This document shows positions 34,525 to 42,673 of a stretch of 64,000 bases of DNA, piece after piece (the stretch's first letter is position 1; the number at the start of each line of letters is the position of its first letter). The notes below the pieces were generated by a model that saw only the letters and a program-made list of their open reading frames with translations, had not been told where the DNA came from and did not search any database. The position numbers and the translations under genes are program-made. The DNA comes from NIOZ-UU13 sp041862635 (GTDB lineage: Bacteria; Planctomycetota; Phycisphaerae; Sedimentisphaerales; Anaerobacaceae). The stretch spans positions 1-64,000 of the forward strand of contig JBGVTO010000195.1 in NCBI GenBank assembly GCA_041862635.1, read 5' to 3'.

Positions 34525-34608
34525 CTCTATATGAATATGTGACCACCCGGTTTGGCAAAGAAAGAAAACTCCGCGTAAATTGCAAATTAAGCATTTTGAA
34601 ATCGCCGA

Positions 34609-34830
34609 TTATTCACAGGTTGTATTGTCTGTCTCCGGTATCGGCTCGTGGGCCTTTCGGTTATAGACTTTCTCGTAGGCTTTACAGGCGGGGCAAAAGC
34701 CTGATTCGACTTTTTTAACGAACCAAAAGGCAAGCCCTTTTTGCTTTTCACGTGCGCGTTTGCAGAGAAAACATTCAAGGCACTGTTTGGCCCTCCCGCG
34801 GTCCTCATCGGTAATGCCTTCGGTTTGCAT
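34609..34830 (-). CDS. Small Cys-rich protein, possible zinc ribbon
   Basis: A 73-residue protein with two Cys pairs, CLECFLCKR and CPACKAY, spaced 23 residues apart, which suits a zinc-binding knuckle. It is otherwise basic and aromatic (QKGLAFWFVKKVESGF). No family is recognised. AGGAAC lies before the ATG. It stands alone, facing the toxin module. Confidence 0.6.
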   Translation of the reverse strand: MQTEGITDEDRGRAKQCLECFLCKRAREKQKGLAFWFVKKVESGFCPACKAYEKVYNRKAHEPIPETDNTTCE

Positions 34831-34865
34831 AATTTGTTCCTGTCAAACTAAAACCTTAATATATT

Positions 34866-34945
34866 GAGATTGCCGCGTCGTCCCGCACCAATTAGGCGTG
34901 AGCCTAAGCTCAATTGGTGCGGGATTCCTCGCAATGACAATCTCG
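34866..34945. repeat. Composite REP: GAGATTGC... with inner CCCGCACCAATT hairpin
   Basis: The outer words GAGATTGCCGCGTCG and CCTCGCAATGACAATCTCG form one inverted repeat. Inside it CCCGCACCAATT (34882-34893) pairs perfectly with AATTGGTGCGGG (34912-34923), and inside that AGGCGTGAGCCT. The same inner hairpin occurs at 58649. Confidence 0.75.
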
Positions 34946-35002
34946 TGCTGCGTAATGCACACAGCTTATAAACAAAACTCCTGAGCCGCTTTCGCTATGG
35001 AA

Positions 35003-35380
35003 TTATTTTTGCATAAGATGCCTGACGACCGAAACAAGAAGTGCTGCGCCCACGACAATAAGTAAAACGGGCACCAGAGGCAGGTTCGGTTTGTAAATTT
35101 CCCAGAGGCTACCAATTACGAAGAGCAAGCCGATAACAATCCAGAATACCTCCAGTTTTAGATTGAAACACTTCCGGGCACCCTGCACTAACAGTGTAAT
35201 GACCCCGACGCCAAGCAGGCCGATGCTTGCATCAAGCTTCATCAGCAGGGCTATTCCGACCCATATCAAGAATAGGCTCCATCCTACTGTAGAAAGCTTA
35301 TCGGCGAATTTCTGCGCGTCGGTCTTTTTTGGCTCCTCAACAACAGGTGTACCCGCATCATCAGGTTTTTGGTTTTCCAT
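35003..35380 (-). CDS. Four-helix membrane protein, unknown
   Basis: A 125-residue protein with an acidic, Pro-rich N-terminus (residues 1-25) and about four membrane helices (LFLIWVGIALLM, LLGVGVITLLV, VFWIVIGLLFVIGS, PVLLIVVGAALLVSVV). It resembles small DUF5668-type or LiaF-like membrane proteins in layout, but I cannot place it. AAGGAGG stands before the ATG. It is transcribed in the same direction as asnA. Confidence 0.7.
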   Translation of the reverse strand: MENQKPDDAGTPVVEEPKKTDAQKFADKLSTVGWSLFLIWVGIALLMKLDASIGLLGVGVITLLVQGARKCFNLKLEVFWIVIGLLFVIGSLWEIYKPNLPLVPVLLIVVGAALLVSVVRHLMQK

Positions 35381-35470
35381 GATTAAACCTCCTTAGACGT
35401 ATTTCATTTTTATGCGATTGGGTGACAATGCTTAGCATTATACACTGCTTCACGGCAATCATATCTTTTT

Positions 35471-36601
35471 CTATTCTATGACGTGTATGTTTTTCTTTTT
35501 GCACATGTCCTTTAGAATTTTTGGCCAGACGGTTGCGCTAACTTCGCCGATGTGCGCCTTCTTCAAGAGAATCATGAACGTACGGGACTGACCTATGCCG
35601 CCGCCGATGCTCAGCGGAATCTCGTTATTCAAGATGGCCTGGTGATATGGGAACTTCAGCATATCGAGCTGGCCAGAAAGCTCTAATTGTTTTTTGAGCG
35701 TTTCGGCGTTGACGCGGATGCCCATAGATGTCAGCTCGTGCCGGCGCTTCGTTACAGGGTTCCAGACGAGAATGTCACCGTTAATGCCGTGCCTTGTCCG
35801 ACCGTCCTCAGATATTGTCTCTGTTACCCAATCGTCATAGTCGGCGGCGCGCATTTCGTGCGGGTAGCCGTCCTCGAGGACCGAGCCGATGCCGATGATG
35901 AAAATGGCGGGGTACTCCTGCACGATTACCGTCTCCCGCTGCTTACGCGGCAGGTTTGGGTATTTTTCGAGTATCTCTTCGGCGTGGATGAAGGTCAGCT
36001 CGTCGGGCAGGTCGGGGTATTTATCGGTTTTCAATTGAGGGAAAAGCTCCTGGACGTGGACCTCGGCGCCTTTGATGACCTTCCATATCTTCTCTACCAC
36101 TTCTCGCAGAAGTTTCAGGTTGCGCTGCTCGGCTGTAATGGCCAGCTCCCAGTCCCACTGGTCAACATAGGCACTGTGGTCGTGGTCGAGGAAGTAGTCC
36201 TTGCGTACGGCACGCATATCGGTAAGCAGGCCCTCGCCAACCTTCATATCGAACTGCTTGAGGGCCATGCGTTTCCACTTGGTGGCAGCCTGGACAACCT
36301 GGGCATCTATCGGATTCTTGTCGTGGTCGTTGGAGATATGGAACCCGATCGGAGTCCGTGAGCCGTCGCGGTCGAGCATATCGTTGACGCCACTCTCAAC
36401 GTCCACGATAAGAGGGACGGTCACGCGAATGAGATTTAGTTCCTTGCAGAGATTTTCCTCAATGTAGTCTTTGGCGGCATAGGTGGCAATCTGTGTCTCC
36501 TTGGGGTTCAATAAAGAGCTGTAATCCTGTGGAAGGGTTTTCTCTAATTCAGCATAGTCGCCGATGCCCGGCCCGGCCAAATCCGCTTTTTTGTCTGTCA
36601 C
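35471..36601 (-). CDS. asnA: Aspartate-ammonia ligase (asparagine synthetase A)
   Basis: Makes asparagine from aspartate, ammonia and ATP; a class II aminoacyl-tRNA synthetase-like enzyme. Motifs seen are LIRVTVPLIVDVESGVNDMLD, KWKRMAL, DMRAVRKDYFLDHDHSAYVDQWDWE and SIGGGIGQSR, all typical. At 376 residues it is longer than E. coli AsnA (330), with a 30-residue N-terminal addition and an insertion near residue 200. The start is GTG with AGGAG 9 nt upstream. It stands 90 bp behind the four-helix membrane gene. Confidence 0.95.
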   Translation of the reverse strand: MTDKKADLAGPGIGDYAELEKTLPQDYSSLLNPKETQIATYAAKDYIEENLCKELNLIRVTVPLIVDVESGVNDMLDRDGSRTPIGFHISNDHDKNPIDAQVVQAATKWKRMALKQFDMKVGEGLLTDMRAVRKDYFLDHDHSAYVDQWDWELAITAEQRNLKLLREVVEKIWKVIKGAEVHVQELFPQLKTDKYPDLPDELTFIHAEEILEKYPNLPRKQRETVIVQEYPAIFIIGIGSVLEDGYPHEMRAADYDDWVTETISEDGRTRHGINGDILVWNPVTKRRHELTSMGIRVNAETLKKQLELSGQLDMLKFPYHQAILNNEIPLSIGGGIGQSRTFMILLKKAHIGEVSATVWPKILKDMCKKKNIHVIE

Positions 36602-36736
36602 TTTGTTTTCTCCTAAATATTTTTATATGGTTACTTTCTAAAACTGTAGCTTTTCATCACTTAAGCGTGCAAATAATAGTGAAGGTGGTGATGGTTTTCA
36701 AGGCTATTTCTAAAAAATCGTCGAAGTAAAATTGAA

Positions 36737-37681
36737 TTACGTGTTTTTTCTTAGCCAGGCAGCAAAATTTTTCAAACCGAGCTGGATGGTTGTTGAAGGG
36801 TTGTAGCCGAGCTCTTTGGCAGCTTTGCTTATATCGGCATATGTGCGTTCGACGTCACCCGGCTGAGGGGGCTGATATTCCTTGACCGCTTTTTTACCAA
36901 GCGCGTTCTCGATTTCACTGACCAAATCGTTGACTGTTATCGGTTTTGATTCACCGAGATTATAGATATTAAAGCCTTCGCATTTGTCCATTGCCGCGAT
37001 TGTGCCATCAATTATGTCGTCGATATAAGTAAAGTCGCGCATCATAGTGCCGTCGCCGTAAATGGGTATGGGTTTGTTCTGCTCGATGAGTTTTGAGAAT
37101 TTGTGGATGGCCAAATCCGGCCTTTGCCGCGGACCATACACAGTGAAAAAACGAAGGCAGGTTATATCAATCCCGGAAAGGTGATGATACGTATGGCAGA
37201 TAAGTTCGCCGGCTTTTTTGGTGGCGGCATAAGGCGAAATTGGGAAATCAACATTATCTTCTTCCGAGAAGGGGACTTTTTCATTATTGCCATAAACGCT
37301 GGAGCTTGAGCCGAAGATGAATTTGCCGACTTTATATTTTTTAGCTGCCTCGAGCAAGACCATTGTTCCATTGACATTAACGTCGGCGTAAAGCAACGGC
37401 TGGGCGATCGATGGGCGAACGCCGGCCAGGGCTGCCAAATGGACAATTATTTCGACGCCGTCGCCGACCGTTTTATCCATAGCTGCACCGTCACGGACGT
37501 CGGCTTCGATAAGCTGGAAATTTTTGTCTTGAAGGCAGTCGCTGATATTCCCGCGTTTAATCTGAGGGTCGTAAAAATCATCGAAATTGTCAACCCCGAC
37601 GACCGTCCAGCCATCGTCAAGAAGGCGTTCGCTTAGGTGTGAACCGATGAAACCAGCGGCTCCCGTGATCAATACCTTCAT
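36737..37681 (-). CDS. NAD-dependent nucleotide-sugar epimerase (UDP-glucuronate 4-epimerase type)
   Basis: A short-chain dehydrogenase of 314 residues. GAAGFIGSHL binds NAD, SSSVYG and YAATK give the catalytic Ser, Tyr and Lys, and FFTVYGPRQRPDLAI with GDGTMMRDFTYIDDI is characteristic of UDP-glucuronate 4-epimerases. It would turn UDP-glucuronate, made by the Ugd encoded nearby, into UDP-galacturonate for surface polysaccharide. ATG 37681 is taken; a GTG four codons earlier has no better site. Confidence 0.88.
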   Translation of the reverse strand: MKVLITGAAGFIGSHLSERLLDDGWTVVGVDNFDDFYDPQIKRGNISDCLQDKNFQLIEADVRDGAAMDKTVGDGVEIIVHLAALAGVRPSIAQPLLYADVNVNGTMVLLEAAKKYKVGKFIFGSSSSVYGNNEKVPFSEEDNVDFPISPYAATKKAGELICHTYHHLSGIDITCLRFFTVYGPRQRPDLAIHKFSKLIEQNKPIPIYGDGTMMRDFTYIDDIIDGTIAAMDKCEGFNIYNLGESKPITVNDLVSEIENALGKKAVKEYQPPQPGDVERTYADISKAAKELGYNPSTTIQLGLKNFAAWLRKNT

Positions 37682-37706
37682 ATCACGTCTCACGTTTCTT
37701 TCGTTC

Positions 37707-38072
37707 TTATGCGGAAAAGATAATTATTAATCCTACGGCCAGGACGATTACAGCGATGACCCGAAAAATTAGAACCGGCTGCTTTTGGTACCACTCGAGC
37801 ATCCGTCTAATCTTTTCAGGCCCGAGAGCAAATATCAAGAGGCCTCCTATTATAAAAAGGAGCCCAAAAGCAAATATAACCCAGGGGTATTTGCATTCAC
37901 GAGCACTGGCTAAAAAAACGATGGCCAGAGCAAATCTTATCAGTCCGGAAAAGTATATGCGTTTGCCCTTTTTGAAGAATTCCATCAGCCATTTAATAAT
38001 GTCCGGCCTTAGCAAATACACAATTCCGATAATACAGAATAATATGCCTAAACTTTTAATAACAATGTCCAT
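37707..38072 (-). CDS. Small membrane protein, unknown
   Basis: A 121-residue protein with about four hydrophobic segments (IVIKSLGILFCIIGIVYLL, LIRFALAIVFLASA, WVIFAFGLLFIIGGLLIFA, FRVIAVIVLAVGLIIIFSA). I know no family for it. The start at 38072 has AAAGGA before it; a longer frame to 38147 would overlap ugd. It lies between ugd and the epimerase and is probably cotranscribed. Confidence 0.65.
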   Translation of the reverse strand: MDIVIKSLGILFCIIGIVYLLRPDIIKWLMEFFKKGKRIYFSGLIRFALAIVFLASARECKYPWVIFAFGLLFIIGGLLIFALGPEKIRRMLEWYQKQPVLIFRVIAVIVLAVGLIIIFSA

Positions 38073-38112
38073 AATTTTATCCTTTATTTTAGACCCAAGA
38101 CAAAAGACATTT

Positions 38113-39420
38113 TCAAACGTGTGCCCTTCCGATACTGTGATATTCAATTCCAGCCTGTTTAACTACGTCGGGTTCGTAGAGGTTTCTGCCGTCGAAGATA
38201 ACGGGGTTTTTTAGTTTCGCTGTGATAAGCCCGAAGTCTGGATTTCGGAATTCCTGCCAATCGGTGAAGATAACAAGTCCATCAGCATTCTCAAGTGCAT
38301 CGTATCCATTTTGGAAGGTTTCGATATTGTCATCCAGGGCCGCCATCCCCGCAGAGTTTGCCTCAGGGTCATAGGCCCTTATCTTCATTTTGCAATCGAG
38401 GAGCTTTTTTATACAGTAAATTGCAGGGGATTCTCTTACGTCATCGGTTTTTGCCTTAAACGCCAATCCCCAGACGGCCAATGTGATTTGGTCTTCTCGG
38501 CCGGTGAAATAATCGATAACCCGTTTTGCAAATCGCTCCTGCTGATGTATATTTACCTGCTGGACAGCCTTGGCTATCGTCATTTCAACGCCGTTCACAG
38601 AACCCGTATGAATCAATGCCCGAACGTCTTTCGGGAAGCAGCTGCCGCCGAAACCGACACCGGGAAACAGAAAAGACGAGCCAATTCTTGAATCACTGCC
38701 GAGACCCCACCTTACCCGTTCGATATCAGCACCGAGTTTCTCACACAGTACCGAGATTTCATTCATAAATGAGATTCTCGTTGCCAGCATCGTATTGGCT
38801 GCGTATTTTGTCATTTCGGCAGAGGCAGGGTCCATAAATAGTATTCGGCTGCTCTTGCGCATAAACGGGCTGTACAATTGTTTCATTATTTTTTGAACTT
38901 CCGGATTGGTCGTCCCGATGATTATCCTGTCGGGACGCATAAAATCTTCAACGGCGGCGCCTTCTTTCAAAAACTCCGGATTGCTGACATAATCGAATGG
39001 CGTTTTGGTCTTCGATTTCATAATGTCCGTCACCTTCTTATGTGTACCTACCGGCACAGTGCTTTTCGTTGCAATGATGCGATAGTCGCTGAGGTTTTCG
39101 GCGATATCGACGGCTACTGAAAGGATTGCCGATATGTCGGCCGAGCCATCCTCTGCCGACGGCGTCCCGACCGCAAGAAAAATAATAAGCGAATTGTCAA
39201 CGCCATATTGTAAATCGGTCGTAAAGTGTAGTCGGCCGAGCTTCTCGTTGTGTTTGACAATTTCGGTCAGGCCCGGCTCATAAATAGGTACCACCCCATC
39301 TTTCAAACGGGCAATTTTCTCTCCGTCGTTGTCCACACACACAACATCGTTGCCGGCCTCTGCCAGGCACCCCGCTGTTACCAATCCGACATAACCAATA
39401 CCAACCACACAAATCTGCAT
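38113..39420 (-). CDS. ugd: UDP-glucose 6-dehydrogenase
   Basis: Oxidises UDP-glucose twice with NAD+ to UDP-glucuronate. The 435 residues carry the Rossmann start GIGYVGLVTAGCLAEAGNDVVCVD, the NAD contact STVPVGTH, NPEFLKEG, and the catalytic Cys in GVGFGGSCFPKD. This is the precursor step for acidic exopolysaccharide and for the epimerase encoded two genes later. Length and motifs are complete. Confidence 0.95.
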   Translation of the reverse strand: MQICVVGIGYVGLVTAGCLAEAGNDVVCVDNDGEKIARLKDGVVPIYEPGLTEIVKHNEKLGRLHFTTDLQYGVDNSLIIFLAVGTPSAEDGSADISAILSVAVDIAENLSDYRIIATKSTVPVGTHKKVTDIMKSKTKTPFDYVSNPEFLKEGAAVEDFMRPDRIIIGTTNPEVQKIMKQLYSPFMRKSSRILFMDPASAEMTKYAANTMLATRISFMNEISVLCEKLGADIERVRWGLGSDSRIGSSFLFPGVGFGGSCFPKDVRALIHTGSVNGVEMTIAKAVQQVNIHQQERFAKRVIDYFTGREDQITLAVWGLAFKAKTDDVRESPAIYCIKKLLDCKMKIRAYDPEANSAGMAALDDNIETFQNGYDALENADGLVIFTDWQEFRNPDFGLITAKLKNPVIFDGRNLYEPDVVKQAGIEYHSIGRAHV

Positions 39421-39519
39421 TTTATTGGCTCCGACTGTTAGATATATAATTTTACTTTATAAGGATTAGCTTTGTTGCAAAAGCAGAGAATCAAAAAAAC
39501 CTTTTTTACAAAAAATCCG

Positions 39520-39665
39520 AAGCATGAAACAATGTCAAATGTCCGAAATTCAAATTGCCAAAACAGTGAGCTTTGAAAATTTGAGCATTTGAATTTTGAA
39601 TCCTTCGAATCTGCTCAGGACAGGTTTGTTTCGGATTTAGATATTCGGATTTCGAATTTAGCATA
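39520..39665. repeat. Dispersed ATTCGAAAT/ATCCGAA word tract
   Basis: Words GTCCGAAATTCAAAT, TTTGAATTTTGAAT, TTTCGGATTTAGATATTCGG and TTCGAATTTAG form overlapping inverted repeats. The tract fills the 310-bp gap 39421-39731 upstream of ugd. No gene or clear promoter is seen. Confidence 0.6.
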
Positions 39666-39731
39666 ATTGACATTACATTCTATATGTCAAGATATTATGA
39701 TAGCCTAATAAATCTAAGCAGCGCTGTAGTA

Positions 39732-40280
39732 TTAATCAATGACTTCTATCATATCGATATCTATCTCAACGCTCGCGGCTTGGCCGAGTATATCTACCTG
39801 CAACACGAGGCGTGTAGCGCCCCGCGTTGTGACCACAATACCCTCCAGGCCAATTAGAGGCCCTGCTATAACTCGGCATCGTTCCCCAGCCTTGATGTAC
39901 TTATGTGGTAACAGGGGAGCACCGGTTTGAAGGGCATGGGCTATTTGGACTAATTCGTCGAGTAATTTCTCCTGGTCGTGCACTTCGATGAGGTTCGCAA
40001 CACGATTTGTTTTCAATAGTTCAATCCGCTGGTTCTCCTGGCCGCAGAAGAACAAATACCCGCTGAACAAAGGCAGGAACGAGCGTATCTTTCTGCGGCT
40101 TCGACGTCGAACCTTCCAGCTCATTGGTAGAAAGTAACTGATATTTTTGCTGATTAAATCATGCGCCAGCGCCTTTTCGTTCCTGCTTCTCGTATGGGCC
40201 ACCCACCATTGACCGGCAAAATCACGAATCGATTCTACCTGAGGCCAGATGATTGGGGGATTTTCGCTTACTTTCAGCAT
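39732..40280 (-). CDS. NusG/RfaH-type antitermination factor (polysaccharide-linked)
   Basis: A 182-residue NusG paralogue. The NGN domain starts at QWWVAHTRSRNEKALAHDL and has the GYLFF strand; the C-terminal KOW motif is KYIKAGERCRVIAGPLIGLEGIVV. Specialised paralogues such as RfaH, UpxY and LoaP promote read-through of long polysaccharide operons, and the neighbours here are of that kind. Its gene lies 9 bp after the aminotransferase. Confidence 0.85.
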   Translation of the reverse strand: MLKVSENPPIIWPQVESIRDFAGQWWVAHTRSRNEKALAHDLISKNISYFLPMSWKVRRRSRRKIRSFLPLFSGYLFFCGQENQRIELLKTNRVANLIEVHDQEKLLDELVQIAHALQTGAPLLPHKYIKAGERCRVIAGPLIGLEGIVVTTRGATRLVLQVDILGQAASVEIDIDMIEVID

Positions 40281-40289
40281 TCTATCGTC

Positions 40290-41396
40290 CTAACTGATTC
40301 CGTAGAATTTAAGCACAGTGTTGGCTACATATTCAATCTGGTCCGGTACAAGTTCAGGATAAATCGGCAGTGACAAAACCTCATCACAAAGCCGCTCGGC
40401 AATCGGCAAATCGCCCGGCTTGTATCCAAGGTCACTGAAGCATTCCTGAAGGTGTAACGGCTTTGGATAAAATATCGCTGAACCGATGTTGTTTTCAGCC
40501 AAGAATTTTTGCAGCTTGTCTCTTTCCGGCACAGTAACAGTGTATTGGTGATAAATACTGACGTTGTTTGCATCGAGCTTTGGTGGTTTGACCGGTGAAT
40601 CCGCAAAGAGACTGTCATAAAGGGCGGCGTTGTGCCTTCGTTTTTCGTTCCATCCATCGAGGTATTTGAGCTTGACCGCAAGAACGGCGCCCTGTATGCC
40701 ATCGAGGCGGAAATTGCCGCCAATCATTTTATAGAAGTACCGGGGATTTTGGCCGTGGTCGCGAAGGGTCCTGATTTTCTGCGCAAGGTCTTCTCTATTG
40801 GTTGTTACCAAGCCGCCGTCGCCGAAACCGCCGAGGTTCTTGGCCGGGTAAAATGAAAAGCATCCACAATCACCGAAAGTGCCGCACTTAATGCCGTCTT
40901 GGCTCGCACCTATCGCCTGTGCCGCATCTTCGATAACACCAAGATTGTAACGCCGGGCAATTTCCATTATGGCTTTCATTTGTGCTACCTGTCCAAATAA
41001 ATGCACCGGAACGATTGCTCGCGTCTTTTCGGTTATCTTTTCCTCGATAGACGATGGGTCAATATTGTAAGAATCGGGGTCAACATCAACGAAGACCGGT
41101 TTTGCACCGAGTCTGACGATAGAGCCGGCAGTGGCAAAGAAGGTAAAAGGAGTTGTTATGACTTCGTCACCCGCTTTTATTCCCAGAGCCATCAAGCTGA
41201 CAATCAAAGCATCTGTTCCGCTCGAAACTCCGATTGCATATTCGCTGTTGCAATATGCGGCTATTTTTTCTTCAAATTCAGCCACAGCGGGACCAAGTGC
41301 AAAGGTCTGATTTTCACAAACTTCACTTATCGCCCGCATCACTTCGTCCTTGATAGCGGCATATTGTGCCTTTAAATCCAGAAGTGGAACCTGCAT
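40290..41396 (-). CDS. DegT/DnrJ/EryC1 aminotransferase
   Basis: A 368-residue PLP-dependent sugar aminotransferase. Family marks are LDLKAQYAAIKDEV, VSSGTDALIVSL, VVEDAAQAIGA (here LGVIEDAAQA), the lysine in FYPAKNLGGFGDGG, and NFRLDGIQGAVL. It would aminate a nucleotide-linked keto sugar for glycan synthesis. ATG 41396 has AGGAG 7 nt upstream and gives the standard N-terminus MQVPLLDLK. A run of 20 more codons upstream is open but looks non-coding. Confidence 0.9.
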   Translation of the reverse strand: MQVPLLDLKAQYAAIKDEVMRAISEVCENQTFALGPAVAEFEEKIAAYCNSEYAIGVSSGTDALIVSLMALGIKAGDEVITTPFTFFATAGSIVRLGAKPVFVDVDPDSYNIDPSSIEEKITEKTRAIVPVHLFGQVAQMKAIMEIARRYNLGVIEDAAQAIGASQDGIKCGTFGDCGCFSFYPAKNLGGFGDGGLVTTNREDLAQKIRTLRDHGQNPRYFYKMIGGNFRLDGIQGAVLAVKLKYLDGWNEKRRHNAALYDSLFADSPVKPPKLDANNVSIYHQYTVTVPERDKLQKFLAENNIGSAIFYPKPLHLQECFSDLGYKPGDLPIAERLCDEVLSLPIYPELVPDQIEYVANTVLKFYGIS

Positions 41397-41548
41397 TAAA
41401 ACTCCTTTGAGTGTTGTCTTACACATCTCTTTTTTCGACTCCGGATTTCCAATCAATAATTGAGAATCAGAAACCTGAGAATATTTACCTGCCCAACAAT
41501 CACTAAACTGTCACTTATTTTTGGTCGATTAACAAGACCAGAACGTCA

Positions 41549-41611
41549 GTTTACTCCGTTAGAAATCTTTGTCAAGTGCAAGATAGATGCTTTGGCACTT
41601 TATTTCTAATG
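41549..41611. repeat. CCCCGTTAGA palindrome, degenerate copy e
   Basis: TTTACTCCGTTAGAAAT (41550-41566) matches the left end of the element inside the prepilin gene except for one base. CGTTAGAAAT (41557-41566) pairs with ATTTCTAATG (41602-41611), one G-T pair, around a 35-nt loop. It is intergenic here. Confidence 0.6.
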
Positions 41612-41649
41612 TGAATTAAATATTGACTATTCCGCCCCCTCAAATAAAA

Positions 41650-42657
41650 ATGTTGGCAGTGAAAAATCGAAAAACGAAAAATAAAAATAACCTGAACGTC
41701 TTATTCACTTGCATCGGCAGACGTGTCTCGCTGTTAAATAGCTTTCGCCGAGCGTCCAGACAACTGAAAATAAACGCTACATTTTTCGGTACAGACACAA
41801 CCGACTTAAGTTCGGCACTGCAATTGTGCGACGAAGGCTTTCTGGTTAAGCCGACGACACACCCCCGCTATATCCGGCAATTGCTTTCGATTGTCAAAGC
41901 CAACAGGGTAAAACTGCTCGTTCCCACCGTTGACCTGGACCTGAAAGTCCTGGCCCAGAACAAGCCGAAATTTGCTTCGACGGGATGTCGCGTGCTTGTT
42001 TCGGCGCCGGAAGTAGTCGATATCTGTCAGGACAAGAGGAAAACGTATCGGTTCTTGGCCAAAAACGGCTTTGATACTGCCCTTACTATGAGTGTTCGTG
42101 CTGCACTTTCAAAAAAGAAACTGAATTGGCCTTGTTTCGTAAAACCCTGGGACGGCTATGCCGGAAGAGGAAACGCCGTCGTTAACAATCGCAGGGAGCT
42201 GTTATTCTACGCAAAAAGGATACCAAACGCCATCTGCCAGGAGTTCATCAAGGGCACCGAGTATTCGTGTGATGTATATATCGACTTCGGTATGAAGGTT
42301 CGCTGTGTCGTTCCTCGAAAACGCATCGAGGTAAGGGCCGGCGAGGTGAGCAAGGGACAGGTGGTGAAGAATCCTCGTATTATGAGCGAAGCTGCAATGT
42401 TGGCCGAGACCCTCGGCGCCGGGCCGGGCGTTATCACTTTGCAGTTGTTTCTAACAGATGATAACAAGGTCAAATTCATCGAGATAAATCCGCGATTCGG
42501 CGGCGGCGCGCCGCTGTCAATCAAGGCCGGCGCAAACTTTCCAAAATGGATATTGCAGGAAGCATTATGCAAAAAACCAAATATCCGTTTTGATGACTTC
42601 AAAGATGATTTAATTATGCTCCGCTATGACAGCGAGGTCTGGCTGAAAAATCCTTAA
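41650..42657 (+). CDS. ATP-grasp enzyme (carbamoyl-phosphate synthase-like)
   Basis: A 335-residue ATP-grasp protein. The N-terminus NVLFTCIGRRVSLLNSF is a Rossmann-like start seen in PylC/CarB-like ligases; the ATP-binding part has WPCFVKPWDGYAGRGNAVV and the metal site FIEINPRFGGGAPLSIKAG. Such enzymes join a carboxylate to an amine using ATP; the substrate is unknown. It is the only + strand gene within the polysaccharide cluster. No convincing ribosome-binding site; ATG 41650 is chosen as the first ATG. Confidence 0.8.
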   Translation: MLAVKNRKTKNKNNLNVLFTCIGRRVSLLNSFRRASRQLKINATFFGTDTTDLSSALQLCDEGFLVKPTTHPRYIRQLLSIVKANRVKLLVPTVDLDLKVLAQNKPKFASTGCRVLVSAPEVVDICQDKRKTYRFLAKNGFDTALTMSVRAALSKKKLNWPCFVKPWDGYAGRGNAVVNNRRELLFYAKRIPNAICQEFIKGTEYSCDVYIDFGMKVRCVVPRKRIEVRAGEVSKGQVVKNPRIMSEAAMLAETLGAGPGVITLQLFLTDDNKVKFIEINPRFGGGAPLSIKAGANFPKWILQEALCKKPNIRFDDFKDDLIMLRYDSEVWLKNP

Positions 42658-42673
42658 TATACACAGGGACTTC

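Noticed and set aside
36602..36736. T-box or amino-acid riboswitch before asnA
   Set aside because: No T-box sequence (AGGGTGGNACCGCG) or other known riboswitch core is visible upstream of the start.
38073..38147. Longer form of the small membrane protein overlapping ugd
   Set aside because: A start at 38072 has an AAAGGA site and gives a clean membrane segment; the extension is merely the ugd end in another frame.
39421..39731. Promoter or ops element for the polysaccharide genes
   Set aside because: The gap is dominated by ATTCGAA-type words; no convincing -35/-10 pair or GGCGGTAG-like element was seen.
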